The position numbers and the translations under genes are program-made. The notes beneath the pieces were generated by a model, which worked only from the letters and a program-made list of their open reading frames with translations, did not search any database and was not told the DNA's origin. Shown here piece after piece: positions 43,395 through 52,208 of a stretch of 64,000 bases of DNA (its first letter is position 1; every line of letters starts with the position of its first letter). The stretch comes from Oceanobacillus saliphilus (GTDB taxonomy: Bacteria; Bacillota; Bacilli; Bacillales; Amphibacillaceae): positions 62,001 through 126,000 of the forward strand of contig NZ_JALCZU010000004.1 in assembly GCF_023522835.1 (NCBI RefSeq). Direction: 5' to 3'.

Positions 43395-44357
43395 TTAAGA
43401 GTAACTCAATTCTTTCTCCATGATTGGACTTGTGTGCAGTGCGTTGATTGTTTCTTTTGCTTCGTTGACAATTTCTGTTATCACTTGCTCTACGCTTTTC
43501 TTTTCCTTAATCATCCCGCCGATTTGGCCTGACATTACAGAGCCTTCATCTACCTTTCCTTCCACAACTGCTTTGTATAGAGATCCTAATGACAATTCTT
43601 CCAATTCATCTCTGGATGCTTTACTTTCTTCCATTTCAAGATAACGGCTAATCATCGCATTCTTAATACTTCGAACTGGTGCACCAAGTGAACGACCTGT
43701 TACGGTAGTATCCGTATCTGTTTGGTTTAATACAGCTTTTTTAAAGTTTTCATGTACGGGACATTCTTCTGTCGTTAAGAATACAGTACCCATTTGTATG
43801 CCTACAGCTCCTAAAGCAAATGCTGCAGCCATTCCACGGCCATCAGCAATCCCACCTGCTGCAAGTACAGGTATGTTAACAGCGCTAACTACTTGTGGGA
43901 CAAGTGCCATTGTTGTTGTTTCACCAACATGACCACCAGATTCCGTACCTTCAGCTATCACACCATCAACACCTAATTCTTCCATTTTCTTAGCCAGTTT
44001 AACAGAAGGGACAACTGAAAATACTTTCACACCTGCTGCTTTTAATTTTTCCATATAAGGTTTCGGAGTTCCTGCGCCAGTTGTAATGACTTTTATGCCT
44101 TCTTCAATAATAACGTCTATGATTTCTGGAGTATGCGGGTTCATCAACATGCAGTTTACTCCAAATGGTTTTTCCGTTAATTCTCTAGTCTTATTAATTT
44201 CTGTTCTGACTTCAGCAGCTGTCATTCCACCAGCTGTAATAAAACCGATTCCTCCTGCTTCACCTACAGCTGCTACTAATGGGGCTAAAGAAATTCGAGC
44301 CATTCCACCTTGGAAAATTGGGTATTTGATTCCTAATAAATCTGTAATTTTTGTCAT
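43395..44357 (-). CDS. FabK-like enoyl reductase/nitronate monooxygenase family flavoprotein
   Basis: About 320 residues of the 2-nitropropane dioxygenase-like TIM barrel. The motifs are YPIFQGGMARIS at the N-terminus, GGIGFITAGG, AEGTESGGHVGE and IPVLAAGGIADGRGMAAAFALGA (FMN phosphate site), then GTVFLTTEE. The family covers FabK (enoyl-ACP reductase II) and nitronate monooxygenase. Its place 21 bp after an enoyl-CoA hydratase and near thiolases favours a fatty-acyl or enoyl thioester role. ATG at 44357 follows AAGGTGG. Confidence 0.82.
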   Translation of the reverse strand: MTKITDLLGIKYPIFQGGMARISLAPLVAAVGEAGGIGFITAGGMTAAEVRTEINKTRELTEKPFGVNCMLMNPHTPEIIDVIIEEGIKVITTGAGTPKPYMEKLKAAGVKVFSVVPSVKLAKKMEELGVDGVIAEGTESGGHVGETTTMALVPQVVSAVNIPVLAAGGIADGRGMAAAFALGAVGIQMGTVFLTTEECPVHENFKKAVLNQTDTDTTVTGRSLGAPVRSIKNAMISRYLEMEESKASRDELEELSLGSLYKAVVEGKVDEGSVMSGQIGGMIKEKKSVEQVITEIVNEAKETINALHTSPIMEKELSYS

Positions 44358-44378
44358 TTCAAATTCCACCTTTTAATT

Positions 44379-45158
44379 TTATTGGTTTTTATATTCAGCT
44401 GTTCTTTTTTCTTTAAATGCTTGAATACCTTCTCGACGATCCTCTGTATTGAACATATCGAGGAAGGAATAACTTTCGTATTTAAGTGCCTCTGTCAGAT
44501 TCAAGTTAGCCCCCATTTGCATGACTTCTTTTATATTCGTAAGAGCAACCGGAGACTTTTCCTTTAGCTCTCGCGCCCAGTTTAGTGCCTCCTCTAACAC
44601 TTGCTCATTCGGAACCACCTTATTGGCAATTCCCCATTTTTGGGCATCTTCAGCGGTGAATACTTTTCCAAAGTAAATGAGTTCTTTCGCCTTTGCCTGA
44701 CCGATTAAACGTTGCAAACGTTGTGTCCCACCACCGCCAGGGAAAATTCCAACATTGATTTCGGGTAACGCAAAGTTTGTATTTTCACCGCAGATTCGGA
44801 AGTCACTGGCAAGTGCCATTTCTAATCCTCCGCCGCGGACAATACCTTTCATTGCGACAATAATTGGTTTGCAAGTTGCTTCAAATGCTGCAAACGTGTC
44901 TCTTGATACCCGAAGATAAGCATGTAATTCACTTCGATTTAAACAAGTCATTTCATCTAGATCCATTCCTGCAGTATAGACCTTGTCTCCAGCAGTCGTA
45001 AAAATAATGACACGTACGTCTTCATTCTGATTGCATGCTTCAATCAGACCTTGTAATTCCTTCAACATGTTAATGCTCATAATGTTCAGCGGCGGATTAT
45101 TATAGGTAATAACAGCTACTTGGTCGGTAACATCACAATTTAAATTACTTTTTAACAT
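44379..45158 (-). CDS. Enoyl-CoA hydratase/isomerase family protein
   Basis: 259 residues of the crotonase fold. The oxyanion-hole segments are YTAGMDLDEM and KGIVRGGGLEMALASDFRI. EINVGIFPGGGGTQRLQRL carries the usual catalytic Glu position near FPGGGG. It hydrates crotonyl- or other enoyl-CoA. GAGGGG precedes the ATG. Operon with the FabK-like gene downstream. Confidence 0.88.
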   Translation of the reverse strand: MLKSNLNCDVTDQVAVITYNNPPLNIMSINMLKELQGLIEACNQNEDVRVIIFTTAGDKVYTAGMDLDEMTCLNRSELHAYLRVSRDTFAAFEATCKPIIVAMKGIVRGGGLEMALASDFRICGENTNFALPEINVGIFPGGGGTQRLQRLIGQAKAKELIYFGKVFTAEDAQKWGIANKVVPNEQVLEEALNWARELKEKSPVALTNIKEVMQMGANLNLTEALKYESYSFLDMFNTEDRREGIQAFKEKRTAEYKNQ

Positions 45159-45411
45159 TAGCTCACCCCTCTAAGCAGTCCTTTTTCAATGTAGTTCTAT
45201 TATTTTTGCTTGATCACTATTTCACATAATTATATAAAAAATAGTAGTTTCATTCCTTTTTAAGTTTGTGAAGTTTTTCACTTACTTTGCAACTATTATT
45301 TTATTGCTAATTCCGCGGAACGTCAATGGAATCAGTTATGATACATTGACATAGTATCCATAGCATGTAAGATATACAGCTAGTTTCACCTTTCTATGAA
45401 TTAAATTATCT

Positions 45412-45496
45412 TTAGAAAACTTGGTTGTCACAGCCTTTCAGTGACAGCCTCAGTTGCGCTTATGCAGGTAGGAAAGTTTTATACTTTCCTACCTGC
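45412..45496 (+). repeat. Two-hairpin ~85-bp intergenic repeat, copy 3
   Basis: TTAGAAAACTTGGTTGTCAC start. The first stem is GGTTGTCAC/GTGACAGCC. The second stem is perfect: GCAGGTAGGAAAGT with ACTTTCCTACCTGC. The surrounding gap (45159-45585) has nothing else recognisable. Confidence 0.88.
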
Positions 45497-45585
45497 CAAA
45501 AAACAACCAGTATATAGATACTGATTGTCAATTAGATTGATATGATAACTGGTATAGGGAGTGAAGTCCACCTCACTTAGCTTAG

Positions 45586-47145
45586 TTAGATGACTTCTCT
45601 CACCTTTTTACTCTTTATTCGAAGTGATTTTTTCATTATTTTTCCGGTCGGGTTTTTGGGTAACTCTTTTAAAAATTTCACTTTAACTGGTACCTTATAC
45701 TTTGCCAATCTTTCTTTACAATATTGTAATAACACCTCTTCGGTTACCGTATGATTGTTTAAAGACACATATGCAACAACAGACTCTCCCGAGGTCGGAT
45801 GTGGTTGACTGATGACCGCTGCCTCTTTCACATACGGATTGGAGTATAGTACTTCTTCGACTTCTTTTGGATAGACATTATAGCCACTGACAATAATAAT
45901 GTCTTTTTTCCGGTCTACAATATAGTAAAAGCCTTCTTCATCCATCCGTGCAATATCACCGGTGTATAGCCAGCCATTTATTAATGTTTCGGAAGTAACT
46001 TGAGGTAAGTTAAAATACCCTTTCATCACACTAGAGCCAGAAATGATTAGTTCCCCTTCTTCTCCAACGGCAAGTTCATTCCCTTGTTCATCCACTACTT
46101 TCATTTCGACATTCCCTACTGGACGGCCAATTGATCCAGCCTTTCTAGAATGATTAACAGGGTTATAGGAAACACTAGCGGCCTCAGATAAGCCATACCC
46201 TTCTATAACTGCAGCTTTAAAAATCTTTTCAAATTTATAAAGCAATGTTACCGGAAGAGAAGCACCACTTGACACAAATAAACGAATGGAGCGAAAAGCC
46301 TCATTTAATTTAGCATCCTTTTCTGCTGTCTGAAGCAAGTAACTGTACATGGTTGGAACACCAGCAAAAATGGTTGCTTTATATTTTTTCGCAATCCGAA
46401 ACACCTCAGCTGGAGAAAATTTAGGTACAATTAATACGGTTGCACCTCTTAATAAAGGTCCACACAGCCCCACCCCTAAACAAAAGGCATGTACCATGGG
46501 TAATGTTGCAATAACAAGGTCATTTTCATTGTATTCCAGATGCTCTGTATTATAAAAAGCATTGGCGTAAACATTTTTATACGTCAACATCGTTCCTTTT
46601 GGATGACCAGTTGTACCAGATGTATAGAGCATCATTGCCGTATCGTCTTCATCACAATCTACACGTTTATAGTGTAGTTGGCTGTTTTCAAGCGTTGTAT
46701 TGAAATTAAAAGTGTTGGATGACAAACTGCTTTGATCAACGTTATCATTCTCTCCAGAATCACAGAAGAAATAATGAGACACATTCGGTAAATCGACTTC
46801 CATTTTCTCAAACTGACTACTTAATACATCCATTGTGACAAGCCCTTTAACTTTAGCATTATTCAAAATATAACCCAATTCATTCGCTGTAAACATTGGA
46901 TTTATCGGAATAACGACTACTCCAATTCGAAGCGCACCATAAAAAGCCGTGACGAAATAAGGTGAGTTCCATAAAACAAGAGCGATATGGTCACCTTTTT
47001 TATAACCTAACTCCTGCAATACATGAGCAAACCGATTGATTTGGTCATCCATTTCTTTGTAAGTGGTTGCTTTATCCTGAAATATATATGCTGTTTTATT
47101 AGGTTGTCTCTTGGCAGAGTCGCCTAACATTTCACTTATATTCAC
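45586..47145 (-). CDS. Acyl-CoA synthetase (long-chain fatty-acid CoA ligase type)
   Basis: 519 residues of the ANL adenylate-forming family. The P-loop-like motif is MLYTSGTTGHPKGTML, followed by VIEGYGLSEAASVS, WLYTGDIARMDEEG and IIVSGYNVYPKEVEE, ending with the catalytic Lys motif NPTGKIMKKSL. It activates a carboxylic acid to acyl-CoA with ATP. GTG at 47145 follows GGGGGA by 7 nt. The chain length is uncertain; the context suggests short or medium chains. Confidence 0.88.
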   Translation of the reverse strand: MNISEMLGDSAKRQPNKTAYIFQDKATTYKEMDDQINRFAHVLQELGYKKGDHIALVLWNSPYFVTAFYGALRIGVVVIPINPMFTANELGYILNNAKVKGLVTMDVLSSQFEKMEVDLPNVSHYFFCDSGENDNVDQSSLSSNTFNFNTTLENSQLHYKRVDCDEDDTAMMLYTSGTTGHPKGTMLTYKNVYANAFYNTEHLEYNENDLVIATLPMVHAFCLGVGLCGPLLRGATVLIVPKFSPAEVFRIAKKYKATIFAGVPTMYSYLLQTAEKDAKLNEAFRSIRLFVSSGASLPVTLLYKFEKIFKAAVIEGYGLSEAASVSYNPVNHSRKAGSIGRPVGNVEMKVVDEQGNELAVGEEGELIISGSSVMKGYFNLPQVTSETLINGWLYTGDIARMDEEGFYYIVDRKKDIIIVSGYNVYPKEVEEVLYSNPYVKEAAVISQPHPTSGESVVAYVSLNNHTVTEEVLLQYCKERLAKYKVPVKVKFLKELPKNPTGKIMKKSLRIKSKKVREVI

Positions 47146-47199
47146 TTGAATTCCCCCTGAGACTTTTTTCCCTTTATGGCTGATGCTCTTCGAATTAGA

Positions 47200-47242
47200 G
47201 GATAAGCCAGCCCAACGAATCCGTTACAAGGCTGGCTTATCC
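47200..47242 (-). terminator. Terminator of the CoA-transferase gene
   Basis: GGATAAGCCAGCC and GGCTGGCTTATCC pair perfectly. Confidence 0.85.
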
Positions 47243-47273
47243 AGATTAAAGGTCTGTTACTTCCTAATCTTTC

Positions 47274-48848
47274 TTAGTTGCTTTTTTTGGATTCAATGAT
47301 TTCTTTCAAACCGCCCCATTGCTCAGCAAAAATGGCAGGATCCATTTCTTTAAGATCATCAGCAATAACTGGTTCGAAGTCCATCCATTCTAAAATATCT
47401 TTTTCAAGATCAACACCTGGTGCGATTTCGATAAGACGTAATCTACCTTCATGGATATCAAATACAGCTCGTTCTGTTACAAATAGTACAGGGAGGTTCG
47501 TTTCATTTGCGAACTTACCACTAAACGTAATTTGCTGTACTTCTTCAACAGCCTTTTTCGCTTTTCCTTGTTCGGTGATAACGAGTTTATTGTCTTTAAT
47601 CTCTGCTTTCCCACCTACAGTGAGTGTGCCCATAAAGACTATTTTTTTGGATGATTGGCTGATATTAATAAATCCACCAGGACCTGTTACTTTTGAACCG
47701 AATTGACTCACGTTGACATTACCGAACTTGTCAAATTGAGCTGCACCTAAGAATGCTGTGTCAAGTCCGCCACCATCATAGAAATCAAACATACTATCAT
47801 GAGGGATCATCGAACCTGCATTGTACGCTGCACCAAAGTCAAGGCCAGCTGCAGGTGTTCCGCCAAATACACCTAACTCAATCGTAAGTGTCATTTCATT
47901 TCCAACACCTTCTTCAGATGCTACACTGGAAACACCTGCTGGCATACCGATTCCAAGGTTAACTAAAGAGTCAGGAACTAGCTCCATTGCTGCACGTCTA
48001 GCAATGACCTTTCTAGGATCCAGCTTAATTGGAGGAATCGAATCCAATGGAACTCTTAAATCTCCAGTAAAGGCTTCATTATATACCGAACCCATCGTTT
48101 GAGAGTGATATTCAGGAGTTTCATTGACAACAATGTAATCCACTAATGACCCTGGTACAGTTACGTCTTTTGGACGAAGGGAACCGGCTTCAGCAATTTG
48201 TTTTACCTGCACAATAACAATTCCACCATTATTCTTTGCAGCAGTAGCTAAAGGTAGTTGTTCGAAATGAACCGTTTCACCTTCAATTGTGATATTACCA
48301 GCTGTGTCAGCTGTTGTTGCACGAATCATTGCAACATCGATTGGAAGATTTGGATAATGTAAATATTCTTCACCGTCAAATTCAACAACTTTAATTAATT
48401 CTTCTGTTGTGTTGTCATTCACTTTCGCCCCCTGTACACGCGGGTCGACATACGTATGCAAACCAACTTTTGTCATCACACCAGGTTTTTTACTTGCAGT
48501 AGAACGGTACATGTGGGTCATAACACCTTGTGGAAGCAAATATGCTTCAATTTTTCCTTCTGCAGCAAATTTTGCCATTTTTGGAGAAGTTCCTGTGTGA
48601 CCTGCGATTAAACGTTTCACTAAGCCCTCATATGCTAAATGGTCAGATCCTCTTCCTTCCTGGCCATTACCAATTCCACAAGAATGAGCGAAAGTGATTG
48701 ATTTTGGATGCCCTTCCTCTTGGTATCTCGTTTCGATAGAAGCCAATAGATCTTCTGGAAGACCACCTAACCCATTTGTAGTAGTTGCTACAAAATCTTC
48801 ATCTTTGATTAATTTTGCAGCCTCTGCTGCTGATATAACTTTAGCCAT
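47274..48848 (-). CDS. Fused acetate/3-ketoacid CoA-transferase
   Basis: 524 residues, the alpha and beta halves of a family I CoA-transferase in one chain, as in YdiF-type enzymes. The N-half contains TNGLGGLPEDLL and AHSCGIGNGQEGRG. The C-half has NLGIGMPAGVSSVA and the catalytic Glu in LTIELGVFGGTPAAG. It moves CoA between acetyl-, acetoacetyl- or other short acyl groups, letting the cell use acetoacetate or hydroxybutyrate. It lies upstream of the acyl-CoA ligase but is separated from it by a terminator. Confidence 0.88.
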   Translation of the reverse strand: MAKVISAAEAAKLIKDEDFVATTTNGLGGLPEDLLASIETRYQEEGHPKSITFAHSCGIGNGQEGRGSDHLAYEGLVKRLIAGHTGTSPKMAKFAAEGKIEAYLLPQGVMTHMYRSTASKKPGVMTKVGLHTYVDPRVQGAKVNDNTTEELIKVVEFDGEEYLHYPNLPIDVAMIRATTADTAGNITIEGETVHFEQLPLATAAKNNGGIVIVQVKQIAEAGSLRPKDVTVPGSLVDYIVVNETPEYHSQTMGSVYNEAFTGDLRVPLDSIPPIKLDPRKVIARRAAMELVPDSLVNLGIGMPAGVSSVASEEGVGNEMTLTIELGVFGGTPAAGLDFGAAYNAGSMIPHDSMFDFYDGGGLDTAFLGAAQFDKFGNVNVSQFGSKVTGPGGFINISQSSKKIVFMGTLTVGGKAEIKDNKLVITEQGKAKKAVEEVQQITFSGKFANETNLPVLFVTERAVFDIHEGRLRLIEIAPGVDLEKDILEWMDFEPVIADDLKEMDPAIFAEQWGGLKEIIESKKSN

Positions 48849-48884
48849 GTTACTTCATTCTCCTTCTTCAACATAAACTAGAAC

Positions 48885-49076
48885 AAAAGCGCAAGCGCCC
48901 GTTTAGGGACGTACGGACTGCACCCCGTACTGTGGGGTGGTTCGACTATTCGAACATTCCTACGTAGGAGATAAAGGAAACACGGCGACCGGAGGGAGCC
49001 GATGTTGACTTATCGTACGGAGGTGAAGGAAGTCTCGCTAGTCCCTGGGCACTGGAGCTGGACGTGGCCGTTTATG
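48885..49076. repeat. GC-rich ~190-bp intergenic repeat of Bacillaceae type
   Basis: It begins AAAGCGCAAGCGCCCGTTTA and ends CACTGGAGCTGGACGTGGCC. It is far richer in GC than its surroundings and contains several small hairpins (GCACCCCGTAC with its partner GTGGGGTGG; CTACGTAG). Its look matches repeats I know from Oceanobacillus/Virgibacillus-type genomes. It shares the 469-bp gap with repeat copy 4. Confidence 0.65.
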
Positions 49077-49121
49077 TGTAAGTATTAATTGATGCCAAAA
49101 ATTTATACTTTCCTTTACTTT

Positions 49122-49208
49122 TTAGAAAACTTGGTTGTCACCAAGCCTTTCGGTGACAGCCTTAGTTGCACTTATGCAGAAAGAAAAGTTTAATACTTTC
49201 CTTTCTGC
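49122..49208 (+). repeat. Two-hairpin ~85-bp intergenic repeat, copy 4
   Basis: The first stem is GGTTGTCACC/GGTGACAGCC. The second stem, GCAGAAAG...CTTTCTGC, differs in sequence from copy 3 (GCAGGTAG...CTACCTGC) but still pairs, so the changes are compensatory. Confidence 0.88.
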
Positions 49209-49270
49209 TTATCTTACTGAAAAGTAATGTTCCCATTACTTATTCCTTAAAGCCCCATATTATGAAGATG

Positions 49271-49309
49271 ACGTATTGTGCTTAACCTATCAGCTTAAGC
49301 ACAATACGT
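49271..49309 (-). terminator. Terminator of thiolase copy 1
   Basis: ACGTATTGTGCTTAA and TTAAGCACAATACGT pair perfectly. Confidence 0.88.
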
Positions 49310-49317
49310 GAAAAGAA

Positions 49318-50538
49318 TTATGCATTTGGGTTCTTGATTAAGATAGCGATACCCATACCGCCACCAATACATGCACTTGCGATACCATATTTCTTGTTTT
49401 GTTCGATTAATTCATACATTAACGTTATTGTGATACGTGTTCCGCTCATTCCTAGTGGGTGACCAAGAGCTACTGCACCACCGTTTACATTAATACGATC
49501 ATATAACGGACTATCCAGATACATGTCCAACTCTTTCATAACACCTAGCATTTGACCTGCGAATGCTTCATTGATGTCATATAAATCAATATCTTCTTTT
49601 TTCATGCCTGTTTTATCAAGAAGCTTACGGATGGCATGTGCTGGTCCCATACCCATGATAGACGGATCTAGTCCTGCTACAGCCCAATCAACGATTTCTG
49701 CCATTGGTTGTAAACCTAATTCCTGTGCTTTTTCTTCTTTCATCAATACGACTGCTGCACCACCATCATTTAATCCAGATGCATTACCAGCAGTTACACT
49801 TCCATCTTTTTTGAATGCTGGTTTTAGTTTAGCTAGTGCTTCCAATGTAGTGCTTGGTCTTGGATGGCCATCTTTGTCCACTACAGTAACTGCACCTTTA
49901 CGTCCTTTTACTTCTACCGGTACAATTTCCTTAGCAAAGCGACCACTTTCGATTGCATTTGCCGCTCTTTGCTGACTGTTATATGCAAACAAGTCTTGGT
50001 CTTCTCTTGAGATATCGTATTTTTCAACCACATTTTCTGCTGTATTTCCCATATGCATGATCGGGAACTGTGGATATGGTTGTGCATTGTGATGGTATTT
50101 CGTATTGGCATCTTTTAATTCTGCATTGCCCATTCGTAACCCTTGGTAACGTGTTTCAAGTGGCAAGTAGTAAGGTGCACGGGATAAACTCTCTGCACCA
50201 CCAGCTACAACTATTTCAGAACCGCCAGTTAAAATATCCATCGCTCCGTTCACAATGGATTGTGTACCAGATCCACAAATACGGTTTACTGTGTACCCCG
50301 GTACAAGGTCTAGACCTGCTAGTAGAGCTGCATTACGACCTAAGTTAGGCGCATCTCCTGAAGATTCTACATGTCCTAGGATTACATCATCGACTTTAGT
50401 TGGGTCTAGATTATTTGAGCGTTTTAATGCTTCTTTGATAGCAATCGAAGCTAATTCTTCTACTGGTACAGTTTTTAAATCACCTAAAAACGCTCCTACA
50501 GGTGTTCTTGCACCACTTGTTATAACAACTTTACTCAT
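49318..50538 (-). CDS. Acetyl-CoA C-acetyltransferase (thiolase), cassette copy 1
   Basis: 406 residues. The nucleophile Cys88 is in [10 protein letters not shown], the His is in [11 protein letters not shown] and the second Cys in SACIGGGMG, all as in biosynthetic-type thiolases (PhaA/ThlA-like). It joins two acetyl-CoA to acetoacetyl-CoA or runs the reverse. It forms a two-gene operon with the SDR reductase 50 bp upstream. It is a close paralogue of the thiolase at 54623, the same length, differing mainly in scattered surface positions. GAGGTG precedes the ATG. Confidence 0.92.
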   Translation of the reverse strand: MSKVVITSGARTPVGAFLGDLKTVPVEELASIAIKEALKRSNNLDPTKVDDVILGHVESSGDAPNLGRNAALLAGLDLVPGYTVNRICGSGTQSIVNGAMDILTGGSEIVVAGGAESLSRAPYYLPLETRYQGLRMGNAELKDANTKYHHNAQPYPQFPIMHMGNTAENVVEKYDISREDQDLFAYNSQQRAANAIESGRFAKEIVPVEVKGRKGAVTVVDKDGHPRPSTTLEALAKLKPAFKKDGSVTAGNASGLNDGGAAVVLMKEEKAQELGLQPMAEIVDWAVAGLDPSIMGMGPAHAIRKLLDKTGMKKEDIDLYDINEAFAGQMLGVMKELDMYLDSPLYDRINVNGGAVALGHPLGMSGTRITITLMYELIEQNKKYGIASACIGGGMGIAILIKNPNA

Positions 50539-50588
50539 TATTTAGCACCTCGTTAAAAAATTTTAGTTTCGAATACCCGAAATCTTTA

Positions 50589-51335
50589 TTACATGTTCAA
50601 TCCGCCATTGATAGGCAATAATTGACCAGTGATGAAACCAGCCTCTTTGGAAGCTAGGAAAGCTGTTGCTGCTGCAATATCTTCTGGCTCTCCAACACGT
50701 TTCACCGGAATTTCATTAATCATATTGTTACGAATATCTTCCGGTATCGCATCTGTCATTGGCGTACGTATAAATCCTGGTGATACGGCATTGACGGTTA
50801 CACCTTTTCTCGCATATTCACGTGCAAATGTTTTAGTTAAGCCTAACACTCCGGATTTAGAAGCTGCGTAGTTGGCTTGTCCAAAGTTTCCTTCTTGACC
50901 TGCAATGGAAGATGTGTTGACAATTCTTCCATATCCTTGACTTGCCATAACCTCAGCAGCAATTTTACTTGTAATGAAACTTCCAACAAGGTTTGTATTA
51001 ATGACCATTTTGAAATTTTCAACAGTCATTTTCTTAACCGAGGAATCACGGGTGATACCAGCATTGTTAACTAAAATATCTAATTTACCAAATTCCTTTA
51101 CTGTATCTTCAACCATTTTTGTTACTTCTTCTTCATCAGCGACGTTTGCTTTTAAGGCTATTGCTTTTCCGCCATCAGCTGTTATTTCTTCCACTACTGC
51201 TTGCGCTTTTTCTGCTTCTCCATCAAACGGATAGTTTACAACTACAGAAGCACCTTTTTTCGCGAAGTATTTTGCAATTCCTGAACCGATTCCTTGACTG
51301 GAACCAGTAATAATTGCTACTTGATCTTTTAACAT
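50589..51335 (-). CDS. Acetoacetyl-CoA reductase/3-oxoacyl reductase (SDR), cassette copy 1
   Basis: 248 residues of the classical SDR family. The cofactor loop is TGSSQGIGSG (11-20), NNAG lies at about 90, and the catalytic Ser143, Tyr156 and Lys160 are in NTSSIAG and NYAASK. The next gene is a thiolase, so the likely reaction is acetoacetyl-CoA to 3-hydroxybutyryl-CoA (PhaB-like). 3-Hydroxybutyrate dehydrogenase or FabG-like activity remains possible. It is a close paralogue of the SDR at 55942. AAAGGTGG precedes the ATG. Confidence 0.9.
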   Translation of the reverse strand: MLKDQVAIITGSSQGIGSGIAKYFAKKGASVVVNYPFDGEAEKAQAVVEEITADGGKAIALKANVADEEEVTKMVEDTVKEFGKLDILVNNAGITRDSSVKKMTVENFKMVINTNLVGSFITSKIAAEVMASQGYGRIVNTSSIAGQEGNFGQANYAASKSGVLGLTKTFAREYARKGVTVNAVSPGFIRTPMTDAIPEDIRNNMINEIPVKRVGEPEDIAAATAFLASKEAGFITGQLLPINGGLNM

Positions 51336-51370
51336 ATATAACCCACCTTTTTATATTTTTAAAAGTAAGT

Positions 51371-51384
51371 CGGGAACGCTTTCA
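51371..51384 (-). promoter_or_regulatory. cre-like site upstream of cassette copy 1
   Basis: The minus strand reads TGAAAGCGTTCCCG, whose left half is a perfect cre half (TGNAARCG). It lies 36 bp before the SDR start, suggesting CcpA control. Confidence 0.4.
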
Positions 51385-51688
51385 TAAAGCACTCGTCCAA
51401 AATGATTTCAAACAAAAGTTGTCATCTTAATCTCTGTTATAATTTCCCTACACTTATATTGTGACACAGTTATGTTTCTTAGTGAAATACCAAATTATAT
51501 ATCTTTTTGATAACTAAAATGTTATGGCGCTCGCATTCGTGGAGAAAATGATTGCTTAAAACGCCTGTCCAACTTGTCTTCCAACATGTTCCTATTTAAT
51601 GATGTCTGAAGTAATTTATCTATTTGACAGAAATATAGCATGATTATATAGGATTATACATATAACCCTTCCGATATATGGAGGTAAC

Positions 51689-51898
51689 TTGCATGATGTA
51701 AGGGCAATTATTGAACAAGGGAGTATTTCCAGTGCTGCCGATCACTACAAAGTTAATGGGAATATCGTGCACAAAAGATTCAGAAATAAAAGGAACTTAT
51801 TGTTATATCACAACGCAACAGATATTATAGTACAGACCCAATCCAATCATTCGGCATTGCTAAATTGTATGGTTAGGAGTTCATGTTGCTTAAGATGA
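51689..51898 (+). pseudogene. Decayed LysR-type regulator N-terminus
   Basis: VRAIIEQGSISSAADHYKVN at its start parallels LRSIIKHGNISSAARALYIS of the intact LysR at 57090, then similarity is lost and the frame stops. It lies divergently upstream of cassette copy 1, at the same place as the intact LysR lies upstream of copy 2. GGAGG precedes a TTG. The rest of the gap (to 52150) has no gene; a minus-strand stretch near 51950-52085 (DGGLAADLYRQGKANHILM) recalls YdcF-like proteins but is cut by stops. Confidence 0.7.
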
Positions 51899-52150
51899 AA
51901 ATGGCTTACGAAGAAAATAAACTCTTCGTTTAAGTTCGCTTAGCCCTTTGGCAAAATCAGTATATGTGAACGTACCATAAGAATATGGTTGGCCTTGCCC
52001 TGTCTATAGAGGTCAGCAGCTAATCCCCCGTCAAGGACATTCTGGAACAACAGCACAACGACAACATCTTGTTTATCCGTTTACTTTTCGCTATACCTAA
52101 TCGCCTAAAGTTCCTAGCTTTCATACCATTTTTTCAAATAAATAAAATAC

Positions 52151-52184
52151 CGTACATAGGGGGGGAAATCCCTACGTACGGTAA
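52151..52184 (-). terminator. Terminator of the GntP permease gene
   Basis: ACCGTACGTAGGG pairs with CCCTATGTACGGT on the minus strand; TATTTTATTT follows. Confidence 0.88.
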
Positions 52185-52208
52185 AATTATTAAAGATTTA
52201 TTAAAATA

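Noticed and set aside
51944-52085. YdcF-like fragment (DGGLAADLYRQGKANHILM) on the minus strand
   Set aside because: Too short and broken by stops; the resemblance is weak, so it is mentioned only within the gap description.
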